From the NCBI GenBank assembly GCA_027257055.1, contig JAPVLO010000007.1, positions 3,596,001 to 3,660,000 on the forward strand: a DNA stretch of 64,000 nt. The letters are read 5' to 3'. Positions within the stretch are counted from its first letter, which is position 1. Every line of letters begins with the position of its first letter. The translations under genes were made by a program, and so were the position numbers. Of the stretch, positions 54,555 to 64,000 are shown piece after piece. Source of the stretch: Cephalopachus bancanus. Taxonomy: Eukaryota; Chordata; Mammalia; Primates; Tarsiidae. The notes below the pieces were generated by a model. The model made no database searches. It worked only from the letters and a program-made list of their open reading frames with translations, and was not told where the DNA came from.

Positions 54555-55884
54555 CGCCGACGGTGACTTCGCGGTCACACACCTAACCAAGGCCCACCTG
54601 TTCCACGATGGGCGGGTGCAGTGGACGCCCCCAGCCATCTACAAGAGCTCCTGCAGCATCGACGTCACCTTCTTCCCCTTCGACCAGCAGAACTGCACCA
54701 TGAAGTTCGGCTCCTGGACCTATGACAAGGCCAAGATCGACCTGGTGAGCATGCACAGCCGCGTGGACCAGCTGGACTTCTGGGAGAGTGGCGAGTGGGT
54801 GATCGTGGACGCTGTGGGCACCTACAACACGCGCAAGTACGAGTGCTGTGCAGAGGTGTACCCTGACATCACGTATGCCTTCATCATCCGGCGCCTGCCG
54901 CTCTTTTACACCATCAACCTCATCATTCCCTGCCTGCTCATCTCCTGCCTCACCGTGCTGGTCTTCTACCTGCCGTCCGAGTGTGGCGAGAAGATCACGC
55001 TGTGCATCTCCGTGCTGCTGTCGCTAACCGTCTTCCTGCTGCTCATCACCGAGATCATCCCGTCCACCTCGCTGGTCATTCCACTCATCGGCGAGTACCT
55101 ACTGTTCACCATGATCTTCGTCACACTGTCCATCGTCATCACTGTCTTCGTCCTCAACGTGCACCACCGCGGCCCGCGCACACACACCATGCCCGCCTGG
55201 GTGCGCCGCGTCTTCCTGGACATCGTGCCCCGCCTCCTGCTCATGAAGCGGCCGTCAGTGGTCAAGGACAACTGCCGGCGCCTCATTGAGTCCATGCACA
55301 AGATGGCCAACACCCCGCGCTTCTGGCCCGATGCTGAGCCCTGTGTCCCTGGTGGCCGGGACCCGTCGTCCTCTCCATCCTTCTGTGTCCCGCTAAACAC
55401 GCCAGCAGAGCCCGCTGGCGAGGCACCTGCCGAGACCGAGAAGGCCGCCCCTGGCCTCTCGTCTGGGCCCTGCCAGCCGTCCTATGGCGCCCATGCCCCG
55501 GGGCTGGCCAAGGCCAGGTCCCTCAGTGTCCAGCATGTGTCCAGTCCGGGCGAGGCAGCCGAGGGTGGTGTGCGGTGCCGGTCTCGGAGTATCCAGTATT
55601 GTGTCCCTCGAGATGACGCCACCTCCCCAGCCAATGGCCAGGAGGCCAGCTCCCCCACATCCCGGAAGGCCCACTCGGCCGAGCTCCCACCCCCAGACCA
55701 ACCTTCCCTGTGCAAATGCACGTGTAAGAAGGAGCCCCCTGCGGTGTCCCCTAGCACCACGCTCAAGGCCCGCAGCACCAAACCACCACCCCGGCACCTG
55801 ACCCTGTCGCCAGCCCTGACTCGGGCAGTGGAGGGCGTCCAGTACATTGCAGACCACCTGAAGGCAGAGGACACAGACTTCTCG
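54555..55884 (+). CDS. CHRNA4: CHRNA4 exon 5: Cys-loop, M1-M3 and intracellular loop
   Basis: 1330 nt, residues 128-571. Extracellular part: the signature Cys-loop C161 to C175 ([15 protein letters not shown], with glycosylation sequon NCT after it) and the vicinal cysteine pair C225-C226 (YECCAE) that defines an alpha subunit and caps the acetylcholine site. M1 about 243-267, M2 pore helix about 273-297 ([20 protein letters not shown]), M3 about 303-328, then a long cytosolic loop of about 240 residues, Pro/Ser-rich, with KARSLSVQH and [10 protein letters not shown] candidate kinase sites. S280 and S284 in M2, altered in human nocturnal frontal lobe epilepsy, are normal here. The loop is about 15 residues shorter than human after RFWP. 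Donor CTCG|GTAAGT. The internal in-frame GTG at 54,616 is not a start. Confidence 0.98.
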
Positions 55885-58831
55885 GTAAGTCCTGTCCTGG
55901 AGCTGTGCCAGGAGGGGCCCCTGATCCATGTGGAGCCAGTGGTCTCTGTTTCTGGCAAATAGTGCAGAAACCTGGACCTCAGGCCACTCAGCTCTGGGGT
56001 GCCGTGTGGCCCTATGTGGCCAGGATCCTTGAGCTGATAGGGCAGGTAGCCCCGGTGACGGGTGGAAACTGGGTGATGGTGCCTTCCCTTGGCCTCAGGA
56101 CATGGTGAGCCTTGGCAGCTGGCAGGGTGGGCCCTAGTGCTCTTTTCAGCACCGCCCAAGGGTGTCTGTGGGGCGTCTTCTGGCACTGGTGCTGGACGTG
56201 GAGACTCCTGCCAGCAATGCCCAAGTGATGGGTCGGGCCCATGCTCACCCTCCTCAAAACCAACATGCCAAAGCGTCCCCCAGGGTGCTTCTGCCATGGC
56301 TCTGACAATCTCTGGGCCCTGTGTACCTGTGCAGGGGTGGGAGGCATCCAGGCTCTGGGCCGGGTGAGGGGGGCTGAGAGAAGACAAGTGAGCCTGGGCT
56401 GGTCAGGGAAGGGTCGGGTCCTGGACCTTGGTCAGCCCACATAGCCAAGCTGGGAGAGAACTGGAAAGCCCCGGGTGGCCAGAACACCTGCAGGGGACCT
56501 GGGGACCCTAGAGCCAGTTCCCCATAAAAGTCTCAGGAGAGGTTGGGGACAGGTCCTGGGCTGGCCCTCTACCACCTGCCCTTCATGCCCAGATGTGCCA
56601 GCCATGTGACCTGCCCAGATGTGACAGCCATGTGACCCAAGGCTCCCACCTGTTTCACACAAGAGAGGCCATGAGACCCATGGGTAGGAGCCAGGGTCTG
56701 GGCTGGCTCTGCCCAACCCCCACCACCAGGGTACAGTCCCTCTTCAAATGTCTGCCTGCCTGTCCCACAGGGAGCTTAGGGGCCAGGGTTCTGGCTCCAT
56801 CCAGGCTGAGAGGGAACCCCTGGTTCAGGGCGCAGGCAGAGCCAGCTCTCCAGCATCCCAGAGGTTGAATCCAACTCAGCTGTCAGTGGGCACCGGACCT
56901 TGGGTCTCTGCCACGTCTCCTGTGATGTCCGCTATGACCACTGGGCATCTGTGCTGCCTGTCAGCCTATCCTCAGCACCTGCCCCTGTCCTGATGCTGTG
57001 GTCCCTGCAGGGGACCACAAAGTGCCATTGCAAAGGTTTATTCAGACACGCCTGGTGCCTGTCCCCTGATTAACAAGCACACCCTGGAAAGGAAGAGGAC
57101 TTGTGCCCCATACTCCCAAGAAGAGTGAGTCATTCACCCCACACAGCCCCACTGAATCCCAACAACTGCGAAGCCCTTCTGCAGGTTTCTGGAAAGTTCC
57201 GGGGGTGACTGAGGCTGGGAGAATGGCTCTGGGCCGTGCTCTGCTCCAACTCTCAGAACAAGAGGCAGCCTGGAGCGGGACCTGAGGGGCAGGTGCTTCG
57301 AGAAGTTTAATCATGATTTTCTGAGGCCGGGTGGGTGTAACGCCTGCGGGTCAGAACAGCCTGAGCCCCACTCCTCTGGCTCTGGCTGCCTGACCTGGTT
57401 CTGGTTCCAGGGAAGCGGAGCTTTTCACAGCGCCTGCCTCAAGAACAGCAGGAAGGCTCTGGTGTTCAGGACGGAGGGAACCCAGTACACAGGCTGGGGA
57501 TGAAAGCAAGAAAGAAAGTGCAGGGCTGCGCCCAGCCCCCACAGCCCAGCAACAGCTTAGAGAGCTTGCATTGATAAATGACCCGGTTGCCGGCAGGTTT
57601 CCTGAGAATAAGCGCAGCTGAGTCTTGGGTGCATCCAAAGCCCTCAGGATGCCCGCGATGGCTTTAAAGATCAGAGCAGATGCCCCATGCAGGAAGCTGG
57701 ACTGTCCCTCGCCTGGCTGAGCCCTCGCTGGCACCTACAGGCCCAGGGCCCAGGACACTTGTGCCTGTCCCAAGGCAGCTCCGACCAAGCTTGAGGGTGA
57801 TAGAGTGCCTTCCGGATAGTGACTCCCACACAGGGCAGGGAGCAGGGACAGGGCAGTGCATGGGCGGCTGGCATGCCCTAAGGGCTGGACATGGCCGCTC
57901 AAGTTTGGCCTCCCCAGGTCCTAACAGGTCGTGGCCTCAGCTTCCCTGTGTCTCTGCTCCCGGGGTCGTCGGGCATCCCTGGGAGCCAGCTACTCTGTGT
58001 CAGCCCCAGGTGGAAACAGGAATGTGGGGTTGGGATGGACCTGGAACCACTGTCCCACCTCAGATGCATACCCATGGGCCGTCCTGTGGCCACTCTGTGC
58101 CTCAGTGTACACTTCCCGCGTGTAGACAGGACAGCCCAGGTGAGGGTTGAGTGTGGTGCAATTGGCAGACATGCTCCACATGCCACCACCTCCGCCCCCT
58201 GGCCTCGCAGCCTCCAAAATCTCCTCTCACCTCTGTGGCACATCAGGGGTCCTCATTACCCAGCATGCCCTTGGCCTTACCCAGGTCCAACTTCTCACCT
58301 GTGAAATGGAGCGGTGGGCTTCCTCCGCGTCCTCCTGCTGCAGCAGCCTGACAACAGATTTTCTAACAAAGCGCTGAACCCTGGCCTCTCCCTAGGAGCC
58401 CCGTCTCCACCTCTGTGCCCAGGCCACCGGCCTGCAGGGAGGGCCTGTAGGGAGGGCAGGTGGGACACAGGCAGAAGCCCTGGCTCTGCCGGGGTGTGGG
58501 GTTCTGCTAGGTCTGACTTTGAGTTCTACACACGCTTGCCTTGGTGACACGCGGGCTGTGGGATGCAGGCTCACCATGGGGCGCCCTCCCTGCTGGCCCG
58601 GCCCAACATTGCCCCATAGAAGGGGCCCCTTGTCTCCAGCTGCTCATAGTGCCCTGCATCCCCTGCCCTGTGGGTCCTCTCAGCACCAGCGTGCGCAGGC
58701 GTATACTGCAGCCATGGCCACTTTGTGTGAAAGGGTGGGACACAGAGAACCTGCCCCTCGCTGCACCAGGTTCCGGAAAGTTCTCTGGCTGCCTGCGAGA
58801 CCGGCATGCTGGTAGCCATGTCTGTTTTCAG
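55885..58831 (+). other. CHRNA4: CHRNA4 intron 5
   Basis: 2.9 kb, unique sequence with no Alu. If the donor at 55,885 is not used, the frame reads on to a stop at 55,960-55,962, which would give a protein lacking M4; I see no evidence that this is used. Acceptor CTGTTTTCAG at 58,822-58,831. A MIR-like trace lies near 58,270-58,320. Confidence 0.85.
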
Positions 58832-58957
58832 GTGAAGGAGGACTGGAAGTACGTGGCCATGGTCATCGACCGCATCTTCCTGTGGATGTTCATCCTCGTG
58901 TGCCTGCTGGGAACTGTGGGGCTCTTCCTTCCGCCCTGGCTGGCCGGCATGATCTAG
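58832..58957 (+). CDS. CHRNA4: CHRNA4 exon 6: fourth membrane helix and C-terminus
   Basis: 126 nt, residues 572-612, [20 protein letters not shown], then [13 protein letters not shown] and PPWLAGMI, stop TAG at 58,955-58,957. It encodes the end of the cytosolic MA helix ([14 protein letters not shown]) and M4, needed for assembly and surface expression of nicotinic subunits. It is nearly identical to human (Ile to Leu in M4). The first 27 bases of this exon and 19 bases of intron are repeated at 60,068-60,114. Confidence 0.98.
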   Translation: MKEDWKYVAMVIDRIFLWMFILVCLLGTVGLFLPPWLAGMI

Positions 58958-60067
58958 GGGCCCAGCTGGGAGGCCCGGCCCAGCACGCAGCAGTGGTGTC
59001 CACGTTGGCTGACTTGGCTCCTCCCTGGACTCCCTGGACTCTGCTGGGCCACACCACCACCAAGTCGTCCCCCTCATCTTCTGTATCTTGGGAAGGGACG
59101 CACTTGGGTGCTGGTTCCCTCTAGGCCATGGCCCGGGCAATGGCTTGGAAGGACAGCCAGTCAGCTTCTCGAACTGAGTCCTGTCCAGGTTCCTCCAGAG
59201 GCCACGGTGTGGCTTTCCCGGCTGCAGAACTCGCTGGTCTCTGGCTCAGTGGTTGCCCCATGATGGCCCCCACTGTCCCAAGAAGCTCTGTGGCTTTATG
59301 CCCTTCCAGTCCCAAACACCTCTGCCTGGTCAGGCCTGGCCAGTCTCCCGCCGGTGCCCTGTTGGCCTCAGCGGCCCCTGCCTGGGATCCTTGGGCCCCT
59401 CCAACCCTTCAGGACAAACCCGAAGACACTTCAGCCTCCTTTGCCAGGCATGGGTCCAGTAGGGATGGGACTGTGTTTTGTTTTGGGCAAATGAGTGAGA
59501 ATCCGAGTTTTGTGTCTGAGATCAGCCTTGAGTAGAGTCGTGTAGACCTGGTTCTCTTGGGAGAGGACCGAGGGGTAGGTTGCCCATGGGGGTGAGGTCT
59601 GTGGCAGGTACCTACAGGGGCTGAGCGCCCTGCCCCGGGCCTTGTGTGTGGTGAGGTCCATTGGGGACCAGGTGCCAGGCTCTGGGCTCCCCCAAGACAC
59701 CATGGGTGTCTTTCTGCCTCTGCACAGTCTGGGAGATCTGCTTTGGGCTCTGGATAGACACCAGGAAGAACTTCCTGGCACAGTCGCTGTGGGGAGGCCA
59801 GGACAGGGGGCAGCCCTTGTGGACAGTGTACCCTGCAGATTCTGGAGCCCTCAGGGCAGGAAGCACCTGAGAAATTGTTGGGGGGCCCTGGACTGTCCTC
59901 CAGGAGCAGCAGAGCCCAGAGGGGCCATACCCGGCCCCTACGCTCATACCTACGCTCAGCGAGGGTGAGGAGTCTCAGACAAAGTCCAGGGTGCAACAGT
60001 GCCACCTGAAGACAGGGGTGTGGGCAAGCACCCCAGGGTGGGCACCCTGTCCCTACCTCCCTGTCCC

Positions 60068-60114
60068 TAGCCATGTCTGTTTTCAGGTGAAGGAGGACTG
60101 AAAGTACGTGGCCA
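60068..60114 (+). repeat. CHRNA4: Partial duplication of the CHRNA4 exon 6 acceptor and exon start
   Basis: 47 bp identical to 58,813-58,859 except one base. The copy keeps CATGTCTGTTTTCAG and the first four codons (VKED); the fifth codon is TGA instead of TGG. The sequence before it (CCCTACCTCCCTGTCCCTAG) is pyrimidine-rich, so the copied AG at 60,085-60,086 could act as a 3' splice site. Confidence 0.97.
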
Positions 60115-60529
60115 AGGGGGGTATGAGAAAGGCAGGACCCCTACCCTGGGGCGTGCGGGGGAGGAAGGCAGCCAAGGCCAGACGAACCCTCCTGCTGGGG
60201 GCAGAGACCCACTCCCCACATTCCCCAAGACAGTGGACGTCCAGGTTGTGCCCACTGCGTTCCCTCCTCCACCCCAGCCCAGGGCTCCTGGGGCAGGGCC
60301 TGGTCACACAGTGTGGAGAGAAAGATGAATAATTCAGTGGCGCTGGGAGCCCAATGGTGCCCAGGAAAGGCCGCTGTCGCTTCCATATCCTCGAGACGTG
60401 ACATGAGGGTGGGACTTGGCTGCGGTCCCCTCCTGCCCCTGGGGGCAAACCAGCCCGAGAACCTGGAGTTGGGTTGGAGGCCCTGGGGCCAGGAGTGAAA
60501 TGCAGAGACTCAAGTGCCAAATCCTGGGT

Positions 60530-61130
60530 GTCTCCTTGCCTCTACCAGTGTCCCCTAGCTCCCCGCCTTCCTCGGTATCCCCCAGCCTCCCTACCTCCCC
60601 CAGTGTCTCCAGTCCCCCTGCCTCCCACACTGTCCCCCAGCCTCCCTACCTCCCCCAGTATCCCAGCCCCCTGCCTCCTCCAGCGTCCCCATGCCTTCCC
60701 CAGTGTCCTCAGCCCCTCTACCTACAATGTCCACCTGAACCCCCACCTCCCCCACTGTCCCCAGCCCCTCACTTCCCCCAGTGTTCTCCAGTGTCCCCCC
60801 AAGTCCCCACTTCCCCCATCCCCTGCCTCCCCCAGCTTGTCCCAGCCCCGATCTCCTCCAGTGTCCCCCAGCCTTCCTCCCCCAGTGTCCTCCAGCCGCC
60901 TGCCTCCTCCAGTGTTCCCCAGCCTCCCTGCCTCCCCCAGTGTCCCCAGCATTCCTCCCCCAGTGTTCTCCAGTCCCCCAGTGTCTCCCAGCCCCCCTGC
61001 TTCCCCTAGTGTCCCCAGGCCCCGCCTCCAGTGTCCCCCAAGTCCCCTCCTCTCCCGTGTCCCCAGTCCTGCCTGGCCCTCCCCAGCATCCCCCAGTGTC
61101 CTCCAGGCCCCCCTTCTGCTCCCCCCCCAC
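60530..61130. repeat. Minisatellite CCTCCCCCAGTGTCCCCCAG (array 1), in CHRNA4 3' UTR
   Basis: About 25-30 degenerate units near 20-22 bp, built from CCTCCCCCAGTGTCCCC and AGCCTCCCTGCC. The + strand, and so the mRNA, is C-rich; the other strand is G-rich with G-quadruplex potential. Long frames here are products of the repeat. Confidence 0.95.
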
Positions 61131-61513
61131 CATCCTCAGGACATTCAGGGCCCCTGTGCTGAGCTGTGAGCTGTCAGGGGCATCAGCCTCGCCTTCCCTC
61201 AGCAAGAACAACTGGATGCAGGAGACCCCTGGCAGGTGAAGTCACCCCAAGACCATGGGAGCTGGTGGGGACAAGCCTCAGGAGGGAGGGGCGCAGACTC
61301 CAGACCGAAGCCCTTCAATCCATGTTGCATAAGTGGACCCAGCTGCGGATGTGTGGGCAGCTGCGGGCAGCGGGTGGGCCCAGCTGTGGGTGTTCTTTTC
61401 TGGGTCAGAAGCCGCCCAGAGTGACTGGGACACTCCTGTGGGGGGCGGACCCTCAGCCTGGGGAAGGCTCCCTGCCTTTCTGGCTGGAAGAAAAAATCAG
61501 AATCCAAAAAGAA

Positions 61514-61519
61514 AATAAA
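61514..61519 (+). terminator. CHRNA4: Upstream candidate CHRNA4 poly(A) signal
   Basis: AATAAA within GAAAATAAAGCACCG, followed by CA-rich and then GT-containing sequence (TGTGTTGGCAGGTCTG). It could give a slightly shorter 3' UTR. Confidence 0.45.
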
Positions 61520-61905
61520 GCACCGTATTCTCACCACACCCAACAGCTGTGTTGGCAGGTCTGCCTCCAGTGAGATTTTTAATTGAGGTGAAATTTACAT
61601 AGGGAGAAGCTGCTGAGGACCCTTTGGGTGGTGGGCTTGAATGATGGGCCACGGTGAGTCCAGACCCCATGAGGCGGAGGTACCACCCAGGAAACCCCGG
61701 CCCCTGCTGCCTGCACCCCTCCCCGCGGGCGGCTCAGATGTGACCACCCAAGCCCAGCCTCACCAGCCTCGCCCCTCCTGTAGACAGAGTCGCGCAGCTG
61801 CCTCTGCCACCCACTACCTCCCGCCCTCTATGTCCAGCCCCTTGTGGTGTGTGTCCTGGCCCTGCTTCTGTCTGTCTGTTGTCGCTGAGTGTGTTTTTCT
61901 GTCCG

Positions 61906-61911
61906 AATAAA
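61906..61911 (+). terminator. CHRNA4: Main CHRNA4 poly(A) signal
   Basis: AATAAA in TGTCCGAATAAACCAAGG, preceded by a TG-rich stretch (TGTCTGTCTGTTGTC, GTGTGTTTTTCTG) and followed by GT-rich sequence (GTTGTTC, then AGTTGTCGGTAGTTGGG). The full upstream-hexamer-downstream layout makes this the best 3' end for CHRNA4. Confidence 0.75.
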
Positions 61912-62109
61912 CCAAGGCACGTTGTTCATCCATCACCTGTTCCCGGCCTTTGTTCCCAGTTGTCGGTAGTTGGGATGGAGGTCTGGTGTGGGGCTTGGTG
62001 GGTGGGCGCCTCACTTCTTGTCAATGATGTTTATTTTCTATATATTGCGATGTTTTGGCATCTGGGACTTTTTAGATCCAAGACTACTCCTCCAGGGTCA
62101 GCAGTGCCC

Positions 62110-62945
62110 CCAGACTCCTGGCCTCCCCAGTGTCCCTAGCCCCCTATCTCCCCCCGCCCCGTCTCCCCTGGCCTCCCCAGTGTCCCCAGTCCCCCTGCCT
62201 CTCTCCTTGTCCCCCAGTCCGACAGCCTTTCCAGTGTCCCCCAGCCTCCCTGCCTCCCCCAGTGTCCTCCAGCCTCCTTGCCTTCCCTAGTGTCCCCTAG
62301 GCCCCCCACTTCCCCAGCTTCCTCCAGTGTCCCCCAGACCCCTATTTCCCCTGGCCTCCTCAGTGTTCCCAGCTTCCTGTCTCCCCCACTGTCCTCCAAA
62401 CCCCCAGACTCCCTGGTGTCCCCCAGGTCCCCATCTTCTCCAGCCTCCCCAGTGTCCTCAGCCCCCTGCCTTCCCCACTATCCTCCAGCCCCCCAGACTC
62501 CCCAGTGTCCCCTAGGCCTCCCATCTTTCCCAGCCTTCCTTGTGTCCCCAGTATCCCTGTCTCCCTCACTGTCCCCCAGCCTCCCAGCCTCCCCAGTGTC
62601 CCCCAGGCCTCCCACCTCCCCTAGTATTCCCCCAGCATCCCAGTCTCTCCAGTGTTCCCTAGCCCCCTATCTCTCCCGGGTTCCCAAGTATCCCCAGCCC
62701 CCTCCCTCCCTTACTGTACTCCAGCCCCCCTGCCTCCCCTAGTGTCCCTAAGCCCCCCATTCTCCCCAGTGTCTTCCAGGTCCCCCACCTCTCCTAGTGT
62801 CCCCCAGTCCCTTGCTCCCCCCACTGTCCTCCAGCCCCTCAGCCACTCCAGTGTCTTCCAGCCCTGCCACCTCCCCCAGCCTCCCCAATATCCCCAGTGT
62901 TCCCCAGGCTCCCTCAGTGTCCCCCAGCCACCTTCCCTGAGCAGG
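62110..62945. repeat. Minisatellite CCTCCCCAGTGTCCCCCAG (array 2), downstream of CHRNA4
   Basis: About 40 units of the same motif as 60,530-61,130, starting some 200 bp after the main poly(A) signal. Units are again 19-22 bp with TCTCC, TTCC and CCTAG variants. The two arrays are separated by about 980 bp of non-repetitive sequence that includes both poly(A) signals. Confidence 0.95.
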
Positions 62946-64000
62946 CCTGGCCCCAGGGTGGTACCTCTCCCTTCCCAAATGCTCACACTCCAGGCCAGTG
63001 TCTCCTGGCCCATAAGACAGCAACAGAGGCCTGCTCTCAGCTTGGAGCTGCAGATCACTCAGTGTTGCCACTCCTGAGCTGTGACCCCGCCCACCCTGTC
63101 CTGCCATCAAACCCCATCAAGGCTCAATGGATAGGCCCTGGGGCTCCTTGTGTGCCCTGACTGGCGTGGTGCACCCTCTCCTCTTGTGATCAAGGGATTG
63201 GCCTCGGGACTTTGTCATTTAAACATTGAGGGTGGCACAGACACCTGGGCATACCCCAATCACAGGGCAGCAGATGCCCACGGCAGAGGCAGCGCCATGC
63301 TCTCCCAAGGTGGCTGTCCCTCTAGCCTTCATGCTGGACATGCCAGAAAGTCTAGGTGTTTCACACCTGCAACCGCAGGCCCAGTGGCTCCACACCTGGC
63401 TCTGTGGACCTCGCGGCCCTGAGCACTCCTCAGCACCCAGTCTCCAGTAAGAAGTGTTGGCCTCTGTGGACCTCACAGCCCTGCCCTCTGCAGCACCTGG
63501 CCTCTGGTAGGAAGCGCCAGCCTAGCCCTGGTGTCCATGTGCAGTGTGTGCAGATGTGAATATCAATAAAAGTTACTGGCCATGTGCTCCACGCCCTGAG
63601 TGCTCATTCCAGTCTCTCCTATTTCAGTCTGTAGAAAATGCAGGTTGCAGCCCTGAAATTGATTCTGTGGCCCACAGTGGGCAGTGCTTCGTTTGGAAGA
63701 TGATGGCCAACACTGCCCGTGTGTCTACGTGTCACACTTTCCTCTGTGGACAGGAGCTCCTGTCATGTTGATCCTGGCTGATGTTTCTCAGCACCTGCCT
63801 ACCCTACAGGGTCGCATGCATACAGGCGAGTGCAATTCATCAGTAATGCTCCATTTTCTCCTTGACATAACACGCCCATCTAGCCAGCACCAGGAATCCC
63901 CTGCCTGCCCAGCCAGCCATGATCCCCTAAGGTGACCTAACACCTGTGGTTCTCTCTGTCTAGTCTTTCTGTTTGTTTGGTTTTGTTTGGACACAGGGTC
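62946..64000. other. Intergenic sequence downstream of CHRNA4
   Basis: Unique DNA. An AATAAA occurs at 63,565-63,570 in TATCAATAAAAGTTACTGG, which may be a very distal signal or chance. A short duplication of the form CTCTGTGGACCTC...GCCCTG occurs near 63,400-63,480. No exon of the next gene known in human (COL20A1) was recognised. Confidence 0.45.

Larger units (their letters stand above)
58958..61935 (+). other. CHRNA4: CHRNA4 3' untranslated region
   Basis: About 3 kb from the stop to just past the poly(A) signal at 61,906, close to the long 3' UTR known for human CHRNA4. It contains the partial exon 6 copy (60,068-60,114) and a minisatellite (60,530-61,130). No SINE is present. The end point is inferred from the signal. 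Confidence 0.7.

Noticed and set aside
54616..54618. GTG as an independent start of a 448-residue protein
   Set aside because: It is an internal valine codon in CHRNA4 exon 5; the real start is in exon 1.
55885..55962. Read-through of exon 5 into intron 5 as the normal end of CHRNA4
   Set aside because: The donor CTCG|GTAAGT is strong and exon 6 with M4 follows in frame, matching the known protein.
60474..61239. Pro/Ser-rich open frames over the 3' UTR array (and matching Gly/Glu frames on the minus strand)
   Set aside because: They are translations of the tandem repeat.
63565..63570. AATAAA as the end of CHRNA4
   Set aside because: It lies 1.6 kb beyond a much better-formed signal at 61,906 and past the second array; kept only as a remote possibility.

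Overview
The window is mammalian nuclear DNA from a primate. It holds the 3' end of KCNQ2 (voltage-gated K+ channel Kv7.2) followed by the whole of CHRNA4 (neuronal nicotinic acetylcholine receptor alpha4), both on the + strand. In human these two genes are neighbours on the minus strand of chromosome 20q13.33, so the window reads opposite to the human reference direction. It is not human: both proteins carry many substitutions against the human proteins as I remember them, and the dimeric Alu SINEs share a private set of substitutions (for example TACAATAAA in the left arm and CAGCAGGTCGAGG in the right arm). I infer a tarsier or another non-anthropoid primate; the species call is tentative.

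Layout. 1-3088: last two coding exons of KCNQ2 (884-1007, 2366-3088) with introns rich in minisatellite. 3089 to about 8250: probable KCNQ2 3' UTR. 8.3-45 kb: non-coding intergenic DNA with an old L1 3' end (11.1-11.7 kb), an LTR-like repeat (16.6-17.0 kb), a complex antisense L1 region (17.2-24.1 kb) interrupted by Alus and a 45-bp minisatellite, several further Alus including a nested pair, a probable solo retroviral LTR split by an Alu (38.9-40.1 kb), old MIRs, and minisatellites or simple repeats at 30.5, 32.1, 36.1 and 42 kb. 45.0-46.2 kb: GC-rich, CpG-rich promoter region of CHRNA4. 45,813-58,957: six coding exons of CHRNA4 encoding 612 residues. 58,958 to about 61,930: 3' UTR with a 20-22-bp minisatellite and a canonical poly(A) signal at 61,906. 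A second array of the same unit follows at 62.1-62.9 kb.

Function. Both genes encode neuronal membrane channels linked to familial epilepsy. KCNQ2 forms the M-current with KCNQ3; this window holds only the distal C-terminal assembly region and the ankyrin-G anchoring motif. CHRNA4 pairs with beta2 to form the main high-affinity brain nicotinic receptor. All splice junctions found obey GT-AG and join in frame.

The most notable observation is a near-perfect 47-bp copy (46/47) of the CHRNA4 exon 6 splice acceptor plus the start of that exon, lying 1.25 kb downstream in the 3' UTR with its fifth codon changed to a stop. Splicing to it would give a receptor subunit lacking M4. Others are a 90-bp inverted templated segment inside an L1, a minisatellite packed against the KCNQ2 last-exon acceptor, and short RFX-like and homeodomain-like motif clusters. 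I found no evidence of a novel multi-gene system.
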